The notes under the pieces: generated by a model
Told to the model about the DNA's origin: nothing
Database searches by the model: none
Seen by the model: only the letters and a program-made list of their open reading frames with translations
In this document: positions 1 through 12,239 of the stretch, piece after piece
Layout: each line of letters starts with the position of its first letter
Numbering within the stretch: position 1 is the first letter of the stretch
Assembly (NCBI GenBank): GCA_021234155.1
Contig: JAJEKV010000131.1
Span: 1,078,380-1,142,379 of the forward strand
DNA from: Isoetes taiwanensis
Taxonomy: Eukaryota > Streptophyta > Lycopodiopsida > Isoetales > Isoetaceae
Direction of reading: 5' to 3'
DNA: 64,000 nt
Position numbers and translations under genes: made by a program

Positions 1-2150
1 ACCTTTTATAACATTCCCTTGTCCAATTTTAAATTGAAACTGCTTTTGTACTGAGTCATACAAGAAAACTGTAAGTACTAAGAGGATAGGTGCCAACTAC
101 AAAGAAATCATTTCATGTATCATACCTCCAGAACTTTTGAGAAAGATCCCTATTTTTCCTGAGCAGTCCATCGGATTAATAGTGAACATAAAATTGTATC
201 CAACCCATTCATCCGCAATGAGAAAGAAATTCATCTCTGATAAAGTGACCACTGTCAGTTTGCAGTAACTAAGCTTTTTGGGTAAGACACATGGCCATGT
301 TTAAGGAATGAGCATATATAGACTTGGATAGGTCGCATTATAAGGATGGTCTTGTTGTTTTTAGCCCCTAGGCTACATTGTGTTCTAGGCACTACAGCAG
401 TTGCGACTTGTGCATTAAATGGTCATGTGAAAAAGACTACAATTACTTCACCAAATGAGAGGTATAGTAGTGTTAGATAATGTTACCTTAAAGCTGCGTC
501 TGAAGGAGTGGCATGGTTATCTAGCACTAGCTACGGGTAAGTGGATGCATGCCATATAGAAAGTATGGATTTGATTTTAAGTTGGTCCAATTGCGGGCCC
601 TGCCCACTATGCTTTTGTTCGATTTACCATATCGAGGACCTTGGCATCTTTGCATAATACCAACGATTAGACTCGGCCATGTTTTCTTGATATTGAAAGA
701 GCTCGGGCAACCCCCCGCATTACTTGCATTCCTATCTAACAAGCGAGAAAAAACCACACGGATGCTTGTACCATGCTCCACATTAAATGTTAAGCTTGCA
801 ACCATTATTCTAAATTGAGGTTCACTCTTATTTGTTGCTTTTAGTATTACCCCTCATTAATGCTCAAACACATTGCCTTTGTCTGTTAATCCCTCCCATA
901 CACAAGTTAAAATCATTGCACTCCATGATACCACATTCTTCTTTTGTGATCTTTCAAATACATGGGCATGCTTCCTCTAGACTATCACATTTGGCATACA
1001 TCCCGAACAATCATTATTCCATAGAACTTTCCTCGCTTTCGAAAATTCCGGACTATCACATGCTTTCTAAGCGTATATCATTTTTTTTGCTTCCTACTAG
1101 CCTCTTTGGATACACAGCAACCTCGACAAAGCGAACATTGATAAATTGAAGAACACAATCTAAGTACCCTTACTTTGCCAAGAACTATTGTAACCAATCA
1201 ATGACCATTTTAACTGCGTCGCTATAGTCACTCATGTCGCTATGAAACTTGAAAGCGTAACTTCCCAAATCTCACTTCTATTTCATATGAGCACGGTGGT
1301 AATCAATGAAAATAGCTGGTAAAATGCCATTGCTTTTTGAACCTTGCTCGATAAAGTTTGCTATTATTTGGCTCTTATACTACCCATGGAAACAACAAGA
1401 GACATAGCAATAGAAGTAATGGGAACTAATATGTACAATCTAGAAATAAATCCGGCAGATATGTGTGTATCACAAGTATACTAAATTAGCACTCTTGGTG
1501 CGATCCCCATAAAGGTTCGCATGCGATCGGGTACCATTATTTGCATATCTGGTGACTTCAACCAAACGCGTGCTTCAAAAAGCGGATCTTGTATAAATTC
1601 CAGCATACAAAAGCAACTCATCTTTGGGAAATAATTCCCGGAGCTTTCTCGGGGATAAAGACCCGTTGTAAGTTTTTAGGGATCATAGAAGGTCAATGAC
1701 TCCAACTCTTTTTGGCCTACCTTGTCGATGGCCTCCAGTCATTCTTCCTTCTTCCGAGTTAGCGGGTTTGCAAAGCACCTTCAAGACTTTACGAAATAAG
1801 GAATGCAACATCCGGACTTGATGCATATTGCCTGCGATTAACGGTTCAAACATCATGACTCACAATGCGGTGTAGCCAATTTACAGGGAGCAGTAGGTTT
1901 TTAGCAGTCACAAGCATATCCTAAGTATATTCCAGCATATACCTAGGATATGCCACAAACCCATATAAACAAAACCATCATTCATTTAAATTGGATTTAT
2001 GTCAGGATTTTGGACCATTTTGGCACTGCAACTTTTTCCCAGGTTAGTAAATTTGCATCGAGAATGTGACTTTTTTTATACCAAAGACAACATGATTGCA
2101 TTAAAAATTAAAAATACTTCACATATGCATGTCGAGTTACATATTGCCAA
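1..2150. other. No recognisable gene
   Basis: AT-rich sequence. The open frames are short, on both strands, and none shows a family motif I can name. The left part may be the 3' flank of the DUF7869 gene that ends at 2151. I see no RNA gene and no clear terminal repeat. Confidence 0.5.
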
Positions 2151-4890
2151 TTACTTCTCAGAAGTGACCCCTAGAGATATCATAGCTTTCAGCCTCACTT
2201 CCACAGGTATTGTAACCCTAACAGTCTTGCCTAGGATGGCCTTTGGGGTCCATGAAAACAAAATAGTATCTAACTCAACCCAATCATCCCCTTCAATAGG
2301 GTTTCTTCCATCTCTTTGTCCAACAGGTCTCTATACCTTTCTTCCTCTGCCTTGCTTTGCATTTAACTGGTGCCCCTTGGACACCACCACTCCACGAACT
2401 TTGTTCACATTATGGTCACCTACTTCTTTGCAAACCTCGAGATAGTGTAACCCATCCACATTGGGTATATCTCTTTATGCAATACTATAACTTGCAAATT
2501 GATGGCAAAAGCAAGTCATCTTTGGGATCATAATCCTCCCCCTTTGAGATATTTAGGCCTTCCTTTCCTAGGACCAACATAGTGTTTTTCAGCATTTGGA
2601 GAAGCCATGGACTTACGAATACTACTAACCACATCATCGACTTCCTCGGTGTTATTAATAATCTATCAATGCAAGGTTGGTATCATCGGGGTTATTTTTC
2701 CAATACTTGGCGTGTTCGAAATGCGTCCAACGTGCTTTTGCAATGAATCCACCTCTGGAAAAGGCTTAAGAGCTTTTGGTTGACCCTTGGAATCTTAGGT
2801 TTACCATTTTCATCTTAGTGCCATATGGGTACTCCCTCATCGGCCTCCATTTATCATCGAAAGGTCTTATTTCCATTGCATGATTGGCTTATTTCCCATG
2901 ACCCAGAAAAGTGTCTTGAAGAGGTCTAGATTGACCTTCCATATCAAGAGCATAACCTTGATAAAATTCTTCCAATCAGGCACCTCTTGTATGATCAACC
3001 CTATAGGAGAAGGTGAAATGCATTCACTAAGAACTTCCATTAGTCTAGGAAGATTGGTCACAGTTTGAGATTTCAATCTGCGTTACTATACTTCCCAAAC
3101 AATGCATCCACATCCTCATGAGTATGTCCGGCATTAAGAACCCTAAATTCACTCTTTCAAAAAGACACCCACGGTACGTTAAATAAGATAGGAATGAGAA
3201 CATATACTGTTTTTATTACATCGGCCACAATGTCAAGTTGGAGGAGGAACCTTGGTGGTAGATCTCGAGGTTGGGGGCGTGAACTTGAGGCTCCAACATG
3301 TTGAAGCACTTGACTTCCCTAAACCTTGCCTTAGTAAACTTCTCCTAAATTATTAGGCTTTCTATCCAACAATGCACTAAAAGAGTGGTTGGCTACCACC
3401 TCCGGGGTTGTGGAGGTCACCCGAATAACCACTCTCATAGTTCCTCAAGCACCTCATCACACTTCCAATATGAAAATCAGGACCATCACTCCACAATTGC
3501 AAACTAAAATGGCCATAATAAATTGGCACCGAGCCATGCACTATTGCACTTTTGTCGAGACTTGCAAAGGATAAAGCTCTATTGATTTGCTTGGGTATGT
3601 AACTATCTTGGCAAACAAGTCTTGATTGATCCATCTTGTCATGGATAATACAAACATAGTTATTGGGTTCCAAACATGATAATGTTCTCCACATCCAATA
3701 AGTGGATCTACATGATAGTTGATTGCGTCATGTGATCTTTCATTGCTCCTTTATCTTAGCCCTTTGGCTTGTTTGCTTGGTCTTATCCGAGAATCTCTTT
3801 CAACTTAGCACACAAGTTGCACTTTGCAAAGTTGTTGAAGTGTCTATAGTGACATGCTTGAAGTGCTTGCTCCATAGTCTCCAAGGTAGGTTGAGATATT
3901 GCGGTACACAGCATGTAGTTCTCAAAACAAAGCATTCACTTCCTCCAATATATATACGGGTACAATGGGATGGCAATCTCTTCTCGACAACTATTTTTCC
4001 TGTTGATCTTTCCTACTTTTATGTGGCATATTCTCGGCATTGAATTCAACATATTTTTCAAAAACCTCCCTAGCGGCCCGGGGATCCTAGAAGTTGGCCT
4101 CAACATGCCATTATTTCCATGTAATGCAATTTTACTCCCCTTTGCATGACTTGCTTGCCATTTTTGCCAAGATGAAATTGGAATGCCATGAATATGTATC
4201 CATGCAACTTTACATATCCATGTCCCTAATGGGTATTTTTTTTTCTTTGGAAATTTTCATCTTGAAGTGCAAGCTCATGAATGGAGTACATGTAAGTCCT
4301 CCTCTCATCACAAGTATACTCTTGGAAGGTGGCTCTTGCTTCCACCAATTCATCAATTTCAAACTTCTAAACACAATTAGCCCAACAACATTCCATTCCC
4401 CTTACCTTAGTCAGAGCTTCACGTGAACAATTTGGACCTCTTGCTAGGATAATGTTTCACCACTGAGTGTGCCCTCTTCTCTGAAAATGTGGTCCTGGCA
4501 GCTATTGGAGGTGCATTAAGAAAATCAGTGTCATCCACAACCTCTGGCTCTGATAAAAGGAATCTCCTATAAACTCCAATGCGGGCTATAGGCCATGGCA
4601 TGATGCATGGAACCTCAATTGTTTAATACAAGTAGTGCAATCCTGGTGATTTGATCCTTTTTCCTTCCATTTTTCCTCTAAACTTGTTATGGCCACACCC
4701 ACTTTATCCTCTCCTAACCTTTCATCATTGTGACTTTGGATAGGATCAGCTAGTATGATAGTTCCTTCACCTACTAGCTCCTTATTGCATTGGTGCTTCA
4801 GTTTCACCTTCTTATTCTTCCAATCCAACCTACTGTAGAGGATAATTTGCTTAGTAGTCTCAGCCTCAACACCCTTTGGGTGGTCCACAG
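2151..4890 (-). pseudogene. DUF7869-type transposon-associated protein, decayed
   Basis: Several minus-strand frames add up to one protein of about 800-900 residues, broken by stops and frameshifts. In order from the N-terminus I read a cysteine pair near 3800-3850 (FAKCNLC), an IIHDKMDQS motif at about 3624-3656, a weak Q-L-D motif near 3230, GHTHEDVDALFGKYS at about 3085-3129, a conserved EVPDWKNFI near 2960-2990, YVGPRKGRP near 2570 and a C-terminal ILFSWTPK block ending at a TAA at 2151-2153. The HDKMD and GHTH-x-D-x-D-ALF pair is characteristic of DUF7869 proteins, which are widespread in non-flowering plants, algae, fungi and cnidarians and are usually treated as transposon-derived nuclease-like proteins. 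The function is not established. Terminal repeats were not found. The start near 4888 is a guess from the last open frame. Confidence 0.68.
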
Positions 4891-6169
4891 CATTGACCTA
4901 CAAGAACAATGTTTACAATGGGGTAACAATGTGATAAGAACATGTGGTAACAATGTTGAAACATGTTGGGGGGATAGGTATTACATTTTTACCCTTTTTA
5001 GGATCCACTTGCTTCACCTATATAAAGTTAAATGTCTTAATATTAGTTCGAAAAAAGGACAAAGTAATTTTGAGAACCGATTAAAAGGAACTTTAAGAAA
5101 TACCAAAAAAACCATTAAATGGACAAATATATGTTATAAGTGCAGTAAAAAATAGATCATAAGTATAGCTTAGGTGTAAATTATTATTGCAAAATTAACG
5201 GTAACATAGGGTGTATGCTAGTAGTACTAATGAGGTAAGTATAGGTTGTAAATCTAGATAGGCCAAAGTTGTGTGTAAGTATAGCTGAGGTCTAGGTAAT
5301 TATACAAAATTAATGAAAACATAGGTTTTAAGTATAGCTGACATGTGGGTAATTCTATAGAAATTAATGATAACCTAGGCGTAATTAATTCAATAGAAGT
5401 AATGATAGCTAATTAAGTATTATAGGTTAGGATATAAATCTTGTATGATGTGATGGAATCATAATTACAACCGCGCCTATAAGAAACCTTGCATGCATGA
5501 AACCCTCCATTCTTTCAACCGCCAATCCTTTCTTCCTTCTAACGCCAATCCGTTCTTTCTTCCTTCCTTACCATGGTGAGCCATGCTACCCGGCCTCTTC
5601 CCGCTCCATCCGCCCGGACTAGCCTCAGAAGGCGAAGAGGCGAATAAAAATTGATAAAGAAATCCATTCCCCTCCCTTTTTATGCCGCATGGCTGCTCTC
5701 ACTTCCACCGTCAGAATAATCGCGAGGAGTTATTTCTTCGGGGCAAGCCGCAGGGAAAAGATTATCGAGCACCGGCACCCCCAGTCCCCCCATACTCCCC
5801 TTGATTCAGGATGAGGAGATGGAGAAGCGAGATTGAGAAAAGAAAGAAGAAATGGAGGAAGCGGATGAAGAATGGCGGAAGAATTAGGCGAAAAAAAAAC
5901 TAGCTGATTATGGGCGCCCTCTCCTCCTCCTAAAGGCGAAGATGATGCCGAAGACATCAGGCGAAGATGGCGGATGAAAGCTCGGAGGAAGAAGAGGAGG
6001 AGGAAGAGGAGGAGGAGGTAGAGGCTGAATTTTTTGTTTTGTTATTTAGTTTTGGTTCGGAAGAGCCCGGTGGGCATCTCAAAAAAGGCCTCAAATGAGG
6101 ATTATGAATGGAGCTAGGCATCTCCTTAAACTGCCTAGAACTTCCGTAATTTTGTAACACAGAGCTGGG
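4891..6169. other. Intergenic, AT-rich then GA-rich
   Basis: No supported gene. From 5161 to 5430 a degenerate unit beginning AAGTATAGCT recurs near 5163, 5277 and 5333, each followed by a similar 'AAATTAATG..AACATAGG' tail, so this is a worn tandem repeat. From 5977 to 6022 there is a purine-rich GGA/GAA microsatellite; the serine runs in the minus-strand frames come from it. Confidence 0.5.
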
Positions 6170-6420
6170 CAACTCTAATAAAAGGCCTTAACGTAAAATT
6201 TTCAATGGCAATACAAAGTTCTTGGTGCAATATGTTTCTTTAGTGTCAACTCTAACTTGAAAGCGAGCGTAATTTTACTGGAAGGCCGTTTTGAATTCAG
6301 CAACTCTAATAAAAGGCCTTATGTAAAATTTTTCAATGGCAATACAAGGATTCTTGGTACAATATGTTTCTTTAGTGTCAACTCTAACTTGAAAGCATAA
6401 CCGTAATTTCTTCGAAGGCT
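6170..6420. repeat. Tandem duplication, 131-bp period
   Basis: A unit beginning CAACTCTAATAAAAGGCC starts at 6170 and again at 6301. The copies match closely through AATATGTTTCTTTAGTGTC and end near 6420. No coding role is visible. Confidence 0.85.
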
Positions 6421-6440
6421 TTTTTTGGTCCGTCTCTTTC

Positions 6441-6677
6441 ATTCTTAAATTTGAGAATGAGATGAGATCACGCCAGTAGCGAAAATATATGTTTGTGTGC
6501 AAAATGTTTAAATTGTCAAGCGGTCCAATACCTGCGCTGGCGTGAATTGCATACAGTAATTAGCTTTATGCAGTTCACGCCAGGCATGTATTGGACCTAT
6601 ACAATGTAAACATTTTGCACACAAACATATTTCGCACCTGGCGTGATCTCACTTCATCTCTCTCAAAATTTAAGAAT
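6441..6677. repeat. Imperfect inverted repeat (hairpin, MITE-like)
   Basis: The left arm runs from ATTCTTAAATTTGAGA through GAGATCACGCCA and GTTTGTGTGCAAAATG to GGCGTGAATTGCATA. The right arm is its complement in reverse order, ending AAAATTTAAGAAT at 6677, with the centre near 6555. It would fold into a long hairpin. A non-autonomous DNA element is likely; a small-RNA precursor is possible. No target-site duplication was identified. Confidence 0.7.
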
Positions 6678-8130
6678 TACAGTACAGCTTCTGAAGAAAT
6701 TACAGTATTGCTTTAAAGTACAACACAGGATACACGCATGGCATTTAAATTACAAGTGAATGGTATTAGCTCATGGCGCGAAATCACTAATTTGTTTTTT
6801 CTCTCTAACTCACAGATTTATGAATTCGCGCCTGGCGCGTATTCAACTGAACATACGTATTCAACTGAAGTTCCTCCTGTGCCAGCATAGGCTACAAGCA
6901 TAAGCTTATTCAATGAGTAGTGTCGTGCTCTGGAGGGGCTTGAAATGGAGAATGCTAAGCTGATAATTAGAGTTCTGCGGACCTGAAAGCCATTTTGGGT
7001 AATATCCCAATATCGCACCATCTTCTTTGCCAAAGATTTGAGACTCTTGAGGAACAACACCGATAGATGAATGACACATAGATGAATAACACACAGATGT
7101 AATTAAAACAATGTAAAGAATGCAGGTTCTTTAAATAATATCCCATCCATGTAAAGAATACAGTGTTTTTTAAATTCCTAAATGCTCTGGTCTGCAGGCC
7201 TTATAGTTTTGCAATATTGAATGAATGGTCTGGCATGCAAGCGTTTTAATTTCATACATATGACAGAATCAGCTTGTGCATTTTAGTATGAGCACTCAAT
7301 CTTCCTCTATGTCTTCCAAGAAAATGAAACTCACCTTCTTTAAGCGAATTACTGGCCATGCAACAAAGGTTCTGATCATGGTTCAAAAATAGGGGAGTTC
7401 CTCCCCTAAAAATCCGCCCACTTGTGTTAAATTCCGATCATCCTGAAAACGTTCCGGCAATTTTCCGGCAAAAAAATAAAAAATTTCTGGCATAATACAC
7501 TACAAAATGCACTAACGTATATTTTTCCCGGTAGCCTCAAATACCCGTTTTTACTGGTTAGACCGACACGCTATTTTCGATTCACGTGCTTTCACCCACC
7601 GCGGTCTCTATCGGGGATGCCTTACGGGTAATGCTTCGTCGTTGAAATGGCAACTGGTTACTAGGATCTTTACATGATCATTTCTAAGAGGAACTCCATG
7701 GCATACTGCTTCCGGATCGATTGATTCTATCTTGCAATTTCCCACCCTCCTCTTCAAATTCGTAAATCGACATGTAGCATTCTTCTCCCAATTTGTTCAA
7801 TGTCGCAAGATCATGGGATTAATTTGGAGCTTGGCTTCTAGAAGAGTAGATGAACTTACATGAAGGCGCGACATCGCCTCGAGCGTAAAAGCTTCTTCCC
7901 TGATTCTTCCGAAGTTCTTTTCGAGTTCTTCTGTTCTTCCAAGTTCTTCGAAGTTCGAATGACAAGAAAGGCGGGCGGCAAGATTAGGTGGTAGTTTCAA
8001 ATTATCCGTTAATTGTCTTTGCTTTTCTAGGCTGGCGAGTGAAATCTAATTATGGGATTTGACAATACGGCGGCGGTAGAGAGCCATTCTTTGCCGTCTG
8101 ATCGCGTCCCGCCCATTAGGCCCTATCGTA
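6678..8130. other. No recognisable gene
   Basis: Moderately AT-rich sequence with short frames only. GGCGCGAAATC near 6775 and AATTCGCGCCTGGCGCG near 6825 share the 'ggcgtgaatt' core of the 10.2-10.7 kb array. A short hairpin, TAGGGGAGTTCCTCCCCTA, lies near 7391. Confidence 0.45.
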
Positions 8131-8139
8131 AGATTGCTA

Positions 8140-8300
8140 ACCGCCGATTAAAAGTCGATCCGGGCGAAAATTTAAATATCCGCTCCCTTCTATCGGACCA
8201 TCGATTAAAAGTCGATCCGCAAAATTTTAATAACCGCTTCGCTTCTATCGGACCGCCAATTAAAAGTCGATCCGAATGAAACCCGTCGATCGAAAGCCGA
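8140..8300. repeat. Short tandem motif, about four copies
   Basis: The motif CGATTAAAAGTCGATCCG or a close variant recurs near 8145, 8203, 8258 and 8290 (last copy CGATCGAAAGCCGACCC). It is separated by similar sequence containing CTTCTATCGGACC. The spacing is about 55 bp for the first copies. Purpose unknown. Confidence 0.7.
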
Positions 8301-9003
8301 CCCTAATCGCCTTACGGAAATCTATATAAGTTTTGAATTCCATTTCTTGATTTTTGATTGTCGACTTGCTCCAAGACGCCCCGAAGAACTCAGGCTCAAA
8401 AAAGAACTCAAGAACTCTCGAGGGCGCAAGATCATCGGCGAAGATCTTGCCCAAAGGTCGTCTTTGCTCAAACTCGGGCCGGGCGAGAGAAGATGCTCAA
8501 GGTCGATTATTGTCATCATCACGTGTGTTATTCATTCATTGTTCATTGCTTTCACGATTAGGGTGCGGTGTTTGCTCAGTATTTACTCTATTTACTTATC
8601 GTATTTACTCAGTATCTTACGCCTATACTCCGGTCTATTATTTACGTAGCGTTGACTTAAATTTCTATACCGCCACACTCCGCCTATCATTTCTTTAGCT
8701 GCTCATTTCTCGCAGGACTTGTATTTGCATCTGCATAATAAATGTCCTTCCCGTGTTAAATTGTCCCGCTTCGTGATTAACTGTTTCGTGCGTAATTTGT
8801 AAAGTAGTATGAGTGTTTAGTTGGATCGCCTTCGAGTGTGCGTTTACGGCATCTTTGAATTGGCACGCTTTATGAGTGTATGTCCGTAATTGGGGACCGT
8901 GATGCCATTCTCGTACTTTTAGCCTGGCCGGAATTGATGACCATCCGGAATCGCTAAGCGTGTATTGCACCCTTGTTTGCGTGGGAAGAAGAGACAAAAC
9001 CGA

Positions 9004-9935
9004 ATGGTAGCTCCGACACCTCCTCCCAAGAAAGCTAGAGGCTCGGAAGATACTCCAGTGAGCTCCGGCTCCTGTAAGAAGGGAAAGCCCAATGAGGACG
9101 CAGATCCTATGCATTGTCGATGGATGATAGCGGATCCATTATCGAAAGGCGTATTACTGCATCCTCCATGCCCCGAGGAGAAGATTGATGATGCGGAGTG
9201 GTATGTTGATGTAGGCAAAACAAATGGTAAGGTGGATCTTGTGTTACACTCCAAAGAAAGAAAGACCGATCTTATGAAGAAACAAGGTATTCTTATCACT
9301 TGTGAGGAGCAGATGACATATGTTGTCAACTCCTAGTGGAGGTTGTGAAGAACCACAAGAAAGATCTCGTCGATTTACACATGCCGAGGCAAAATGCTTT
9401 CAAAAGATGGTCCGATGAAGAAGGGCGTGAGTCTTTGAGTCATGTTTCAAAATGCGGATGGCCTCAAAATCGGGCCCTCCTCCGGTTTCTATTAGTGAAG
9501 GGGTGTCTGCGGTGAGAGGAGAGCCTTATGAGGACCTTCTCCAAGTTACTTCTTGGAGGAGATGAAGCATCAAAATGATATCGGGGATGTCTGAAAGATT
9601 TGGACTTAGGAAAGGACATCCCCTTGCAATAGTTGATGGGATTTTGGCGTAAAATGACTCGAAAAGAAATTGCAAGGCTAGTCAAGTATGCAGAACAACT
9701 ACCCACTTGGCCAATCTTTTACACATCCCATCCATGTTGACCGTCCGTGAGATCACATAAGTCAAGTCTTGTTAGGGAGGTATGACCACGAGCATGCAAG
9801 AGAAATATTGAGGGCGATGGTGAGGAATCCGTGGCCAAGTTCCTATGCCGGTGATGTGCTTCCTTGGGATAAGAAAACGGATGCTCCACTCCAGTGGACA
9901 ACACTAGAAGAGCTAACAGGTGGAGAACCCTAATG
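9004..9935 (+). pseudogene. Unrecognised broken gene
   Basis: An ATG at 9004 opens a frame of about 110 residues with a basic, proline-rich start (PTPPPKKARG) and ends at a stop at 9334-9336. Related-looking coding sequence continues in other frames to about 9935, for example LRAMVRNPWPS and PLQWTTLEELTGGEP. I do not recognise the family. The gene lies between two zones with the same short GGCGTGAATT-type repeat (6.5-6.85 kb and 10.2-10.7 kb), so it may be the gene of a DNA transposon with subterminal repeats. That is inference. Confidence 0.35.
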
Positions 9936-10224
9936 TATGCTTCCTTATTATTGATGACAAACATTCTATTGAGGCAATAACGATCCCTATCCAACCGAGG
10001 CTAAGCAAACCTGGACAAACAATGTATCTCGCTACATTACAACCCGCGGGAGGAGGTGTCGGTTTCTAAACCCCCATACCCCGGGCAGAGGACCTCGCAG
10101 AGATTAGTGCAACATTGAACTTAAATGGGCTAAGTCTTTCTTTATAAAAGGTTAGTATATTTGGTGGAATAGAGTCGATATATCAAGTAGCAATAATGAT
10201 GGTAGACTACGCCCGGTGTGTGTC

Positions 10225-10695
10225 AAGATTGCCAATTCACGCGTGGCGTGAATTCATCTTATAATTCGCGGCATGTATTCGTCTCGCGAATTCTCGGATG
10301 AATACACGCCACGCGAATTGCCAATGTACTATATTTTTCATCGGGCGACGAATACACGGCGCAGCGCCGTAATGCGATCGCGTTGCCAATTACCGGGCGT
10401 ATTCATGCCGCCAATTCGCCCAATCGAATACACGCCAGCCATTCATGCCATGCGGCGTGGTCGTCTTTGCCAATCCCGGCGCTGGCGCGTATTCGGCCCG
10501 CGAATTGTCAACATGAATACACGCCACGCCAGCGAATTGCCAGCCTATCGGCTGATCAAAATGTAATACATTATAATTTCGGCGTGGCGTCTTCATCGAC
10601 AATTCCGCGACGAATACACGCCAGCGCGAATTGGCAAAGATGAATTCACGCCAGCCGAATTGGCACGCCCGCGACACGCCAGCGGAATTGGCACT
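10225..10695. repeat. Array of GAATACACGCCAGC/GAATTGGC motifs
   Basis: About a dozen copies of a short motif built from GAATACACGCCAGC (or its reverse complement) plus GAATTGGC are packed into 470 bp in both orientations. The clearest are near 10235-10257 (a near-perfect palindrome, AATTCACGC.GGCGTGAATT), 10302, 10425, 10515, 10610, 10640 and 10675. Spacing is irregular. It resembles the subterminal binding-site clusters of En/Spm-type transposons. The short plus- and minus-strand frames over it are repeat artefacts. Confidence 0.75.
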
Positions 10696-10779
10696 TTGCC
10701 TTTGGCGTTTCCCCGATTATCCTTTTAGCTTCATCTAAAAAGCGGTTAATTTTTGTATGCCCTGCTCATATTGGTTGAC

Positions 10780-10901
10780 TGATATGGTCTATGGGGTATG
10801 GGATAAAGCCTGGAAAGGTTGGGGCCCATTGGATAACGATTTCCTTGAAGGATCCGCCCTTTTGGTGTGTTGGTTATCACTAGAGGTGCTAGTGCGTAAC
10901 A
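10780..10901 (+). repeat. TRIM 5' LTR
   Basis: 122-bp terminal direct repeat, TG...CA, directly followed by a primer-binding site. Confidence 0.92.
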
Positions 10902-10990
10902 TTTGGTATCAGAGCCAAGTTCAATTCCTCGTGGCAACATTGGTGTGTTCTACATGCTTGAGGGCAAGCATCTCGAGGAAGGGGAGGAAT

Positions 10991-11112
10991 TGATATGGTC
11001 TATGGGGTATGGGATAAAGCCTGGAAAGGTTGGGGCCCATTGGATAACGATTTCCTTGAAGGATCCACCCTTTTGGTGTGTTGGTTATCACTAGAGGTGC
11101 TAGTGCGTAACA
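10991..11112 (+). repeat. TRIM 3' LTR
   Basis: 122-bp copy of the left repeat, preceded by a purine tract and followed by the TTGAC target duplication. Confidence 0.92.
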
Positions 11113-11150
11113 TTGACATGCTTTCCTTACACATGCAGCCCTTACATGGA

Positions 11151-12083
11151 ACAACTCCGTCATGCCCGCCAGCAATGGATAGAATATGGAAGACCCCTGC
11201 AAACAAAACAGGGAACGAAGTCTGAGGAGTTTAAGCCATTGGAAAAGACCTTGGCTCAGACTATCATTCAAGATAGGAAACCAAGAGCCAAAAAAACAGG
11301 AAAAAAACCGGGGGGAAGCGGTGAGACATCCAAGCGGCTTCGAGGTCCCTCTGATGCCTACAAGATCGTATTAAGCTAAGGAAAGTGCAGGGAGGAACGA
11401 AGTTAGGATGCTTATGCTCAGAAACATCTACCAGACCCAATGGGACGAGTGCCTCCTCAAGATACTTCAATATTTGATCTCAAGACTACCGACATGAGGA
11501 AAGTACAGGGCCTTCAAGATGATGAAATCATTTGGTTGTTAAATCAATGCATAAACAAAGAAGTTCTGTACAAGAAGGCTTCTTCAGTTAAGGACAAAAT
11601 GTCCTTCATTGATTGTTGCACTCATATAAAGATTATGAAGGTAGCAGTTGGTGAAGAACTTCAGAAGCTATCTGGTGATGTAACATTGTCTGAAGTCGGC
11701 CCTGCTAGACAAGTATGGCGTGTCTGCTGATGACATCAAGAAATACGTCTTTTGGTCGAGACCAGAGAAGCCGAAGAAGGTCCATCATGGACCTAATTCG
11801 AGGCATGCACGAGTTTTCAGGGAGATTAGGCACTTTCAACAATGTACTAATCTCCTAATTAGGAAGGCACCCTTCGAGCGACTCCTGCGCGAGATAATGC
11901 AGGAGTTCACGGAATGATTGGCTGGGTGACTTCCCTAATCAATCCGCAAGACCGCAGAGGCAACAGAGCGGAGATGACACAGCTTTTTGAAGAAGGGAAC
12001 CTTTGCGCAATCTATGCCAAGCGTGTCATGGTCATGCCAAAAGACCTGCACTTGGCAAGAAGGATTCACAAGGAGAAGCCCTA
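11151..12083 (+). pseudogene. Histone H3-like (centromeric-type) gene, frameshifted
   Basis: An ATG at 11151 starts a lysine-rich region (RKPRAKKTGKKPGG). After frame changes near 11380 and 11710 a histone fold follows. FREIRHFQ near 11815 matches the H3 alpha-N helix, [19 protein letters not shown] (about 11850-11910) matches alpha-1, and from about 11975 [17 protein letters not shown] then [11 protein letters not shown] match alpha-2, loop 2 and alpha-3, ending at TAA 12081-12083. The REIRHFQ form and a longer loop 1 with a tryptophan (NDWLGDF) fit CENH3 better than canonical H3. About 90 residues between the tail and the fold are unlike any histone. The fold is broken between alpha-1 and alpha-2. 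It is a relative of the H3-like sequence at 20917-21164; both are followed by an AATTTTGTAAAT stretch. Pseudogene, or a gene damaged by read errors. Confidence 0.72.
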
Positions 12084-12239
12084 AGGCCTCCAATTTTGTA
12101 AATTGTATAAAATTTCCTGTACATTTTAATTTCTATCTATAAAAGTGCTTGTTTTCTAAATTGATTTCCTGTTAATATAGAACTGTACTTATATGGATTA
12201 AAATTTGAATTAATCTTTTTGTATCATAGTTAGAAAACC
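12084..12239. other. 3' flank of H3-like gene, no gene
   Basis: AT-rich, with AATTTTGTAAATTG just after the stop codon. A similar stretch follows the H3-like reading frame at 21165. Confidence 0.4.

Larger units (their letters stand above)
10780..11112 (+). mobile_element. TRIM (terminal-repeat retrotransposon in miniature)
   Basis: Two 122-bp direct repeats, 10780-10901 and 10991-11112, both start TG and end CA and differ at only one clear position (GGATCCGCCC versus GGATCCACCC). Directly inside the left repeat is TGGTATCAGAGC at 10904-10915, the plant primer-binding site for initiator tRNA-Met. A purine-rich tract (GGAAGGGGAGGAA) ends at 10989, just before the right repeat. A perfect 5-bp duplication, TTGAC, flanks the element at 10775-10779 and 11113-11117. 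The internal part is only 89 bp and encodes nothing, so enzymes must come from another element. The near-identical repeats suggest recent insertion. The strand follows the primer-site orientation. Confidence 0.93.

Noticed and set aside
1999-2445. 148-residue plus-strand open frame
   Set aside because: It overlaps the minus-strand C-terminal part of the DUF7869 gene, which has recognisable motifs.
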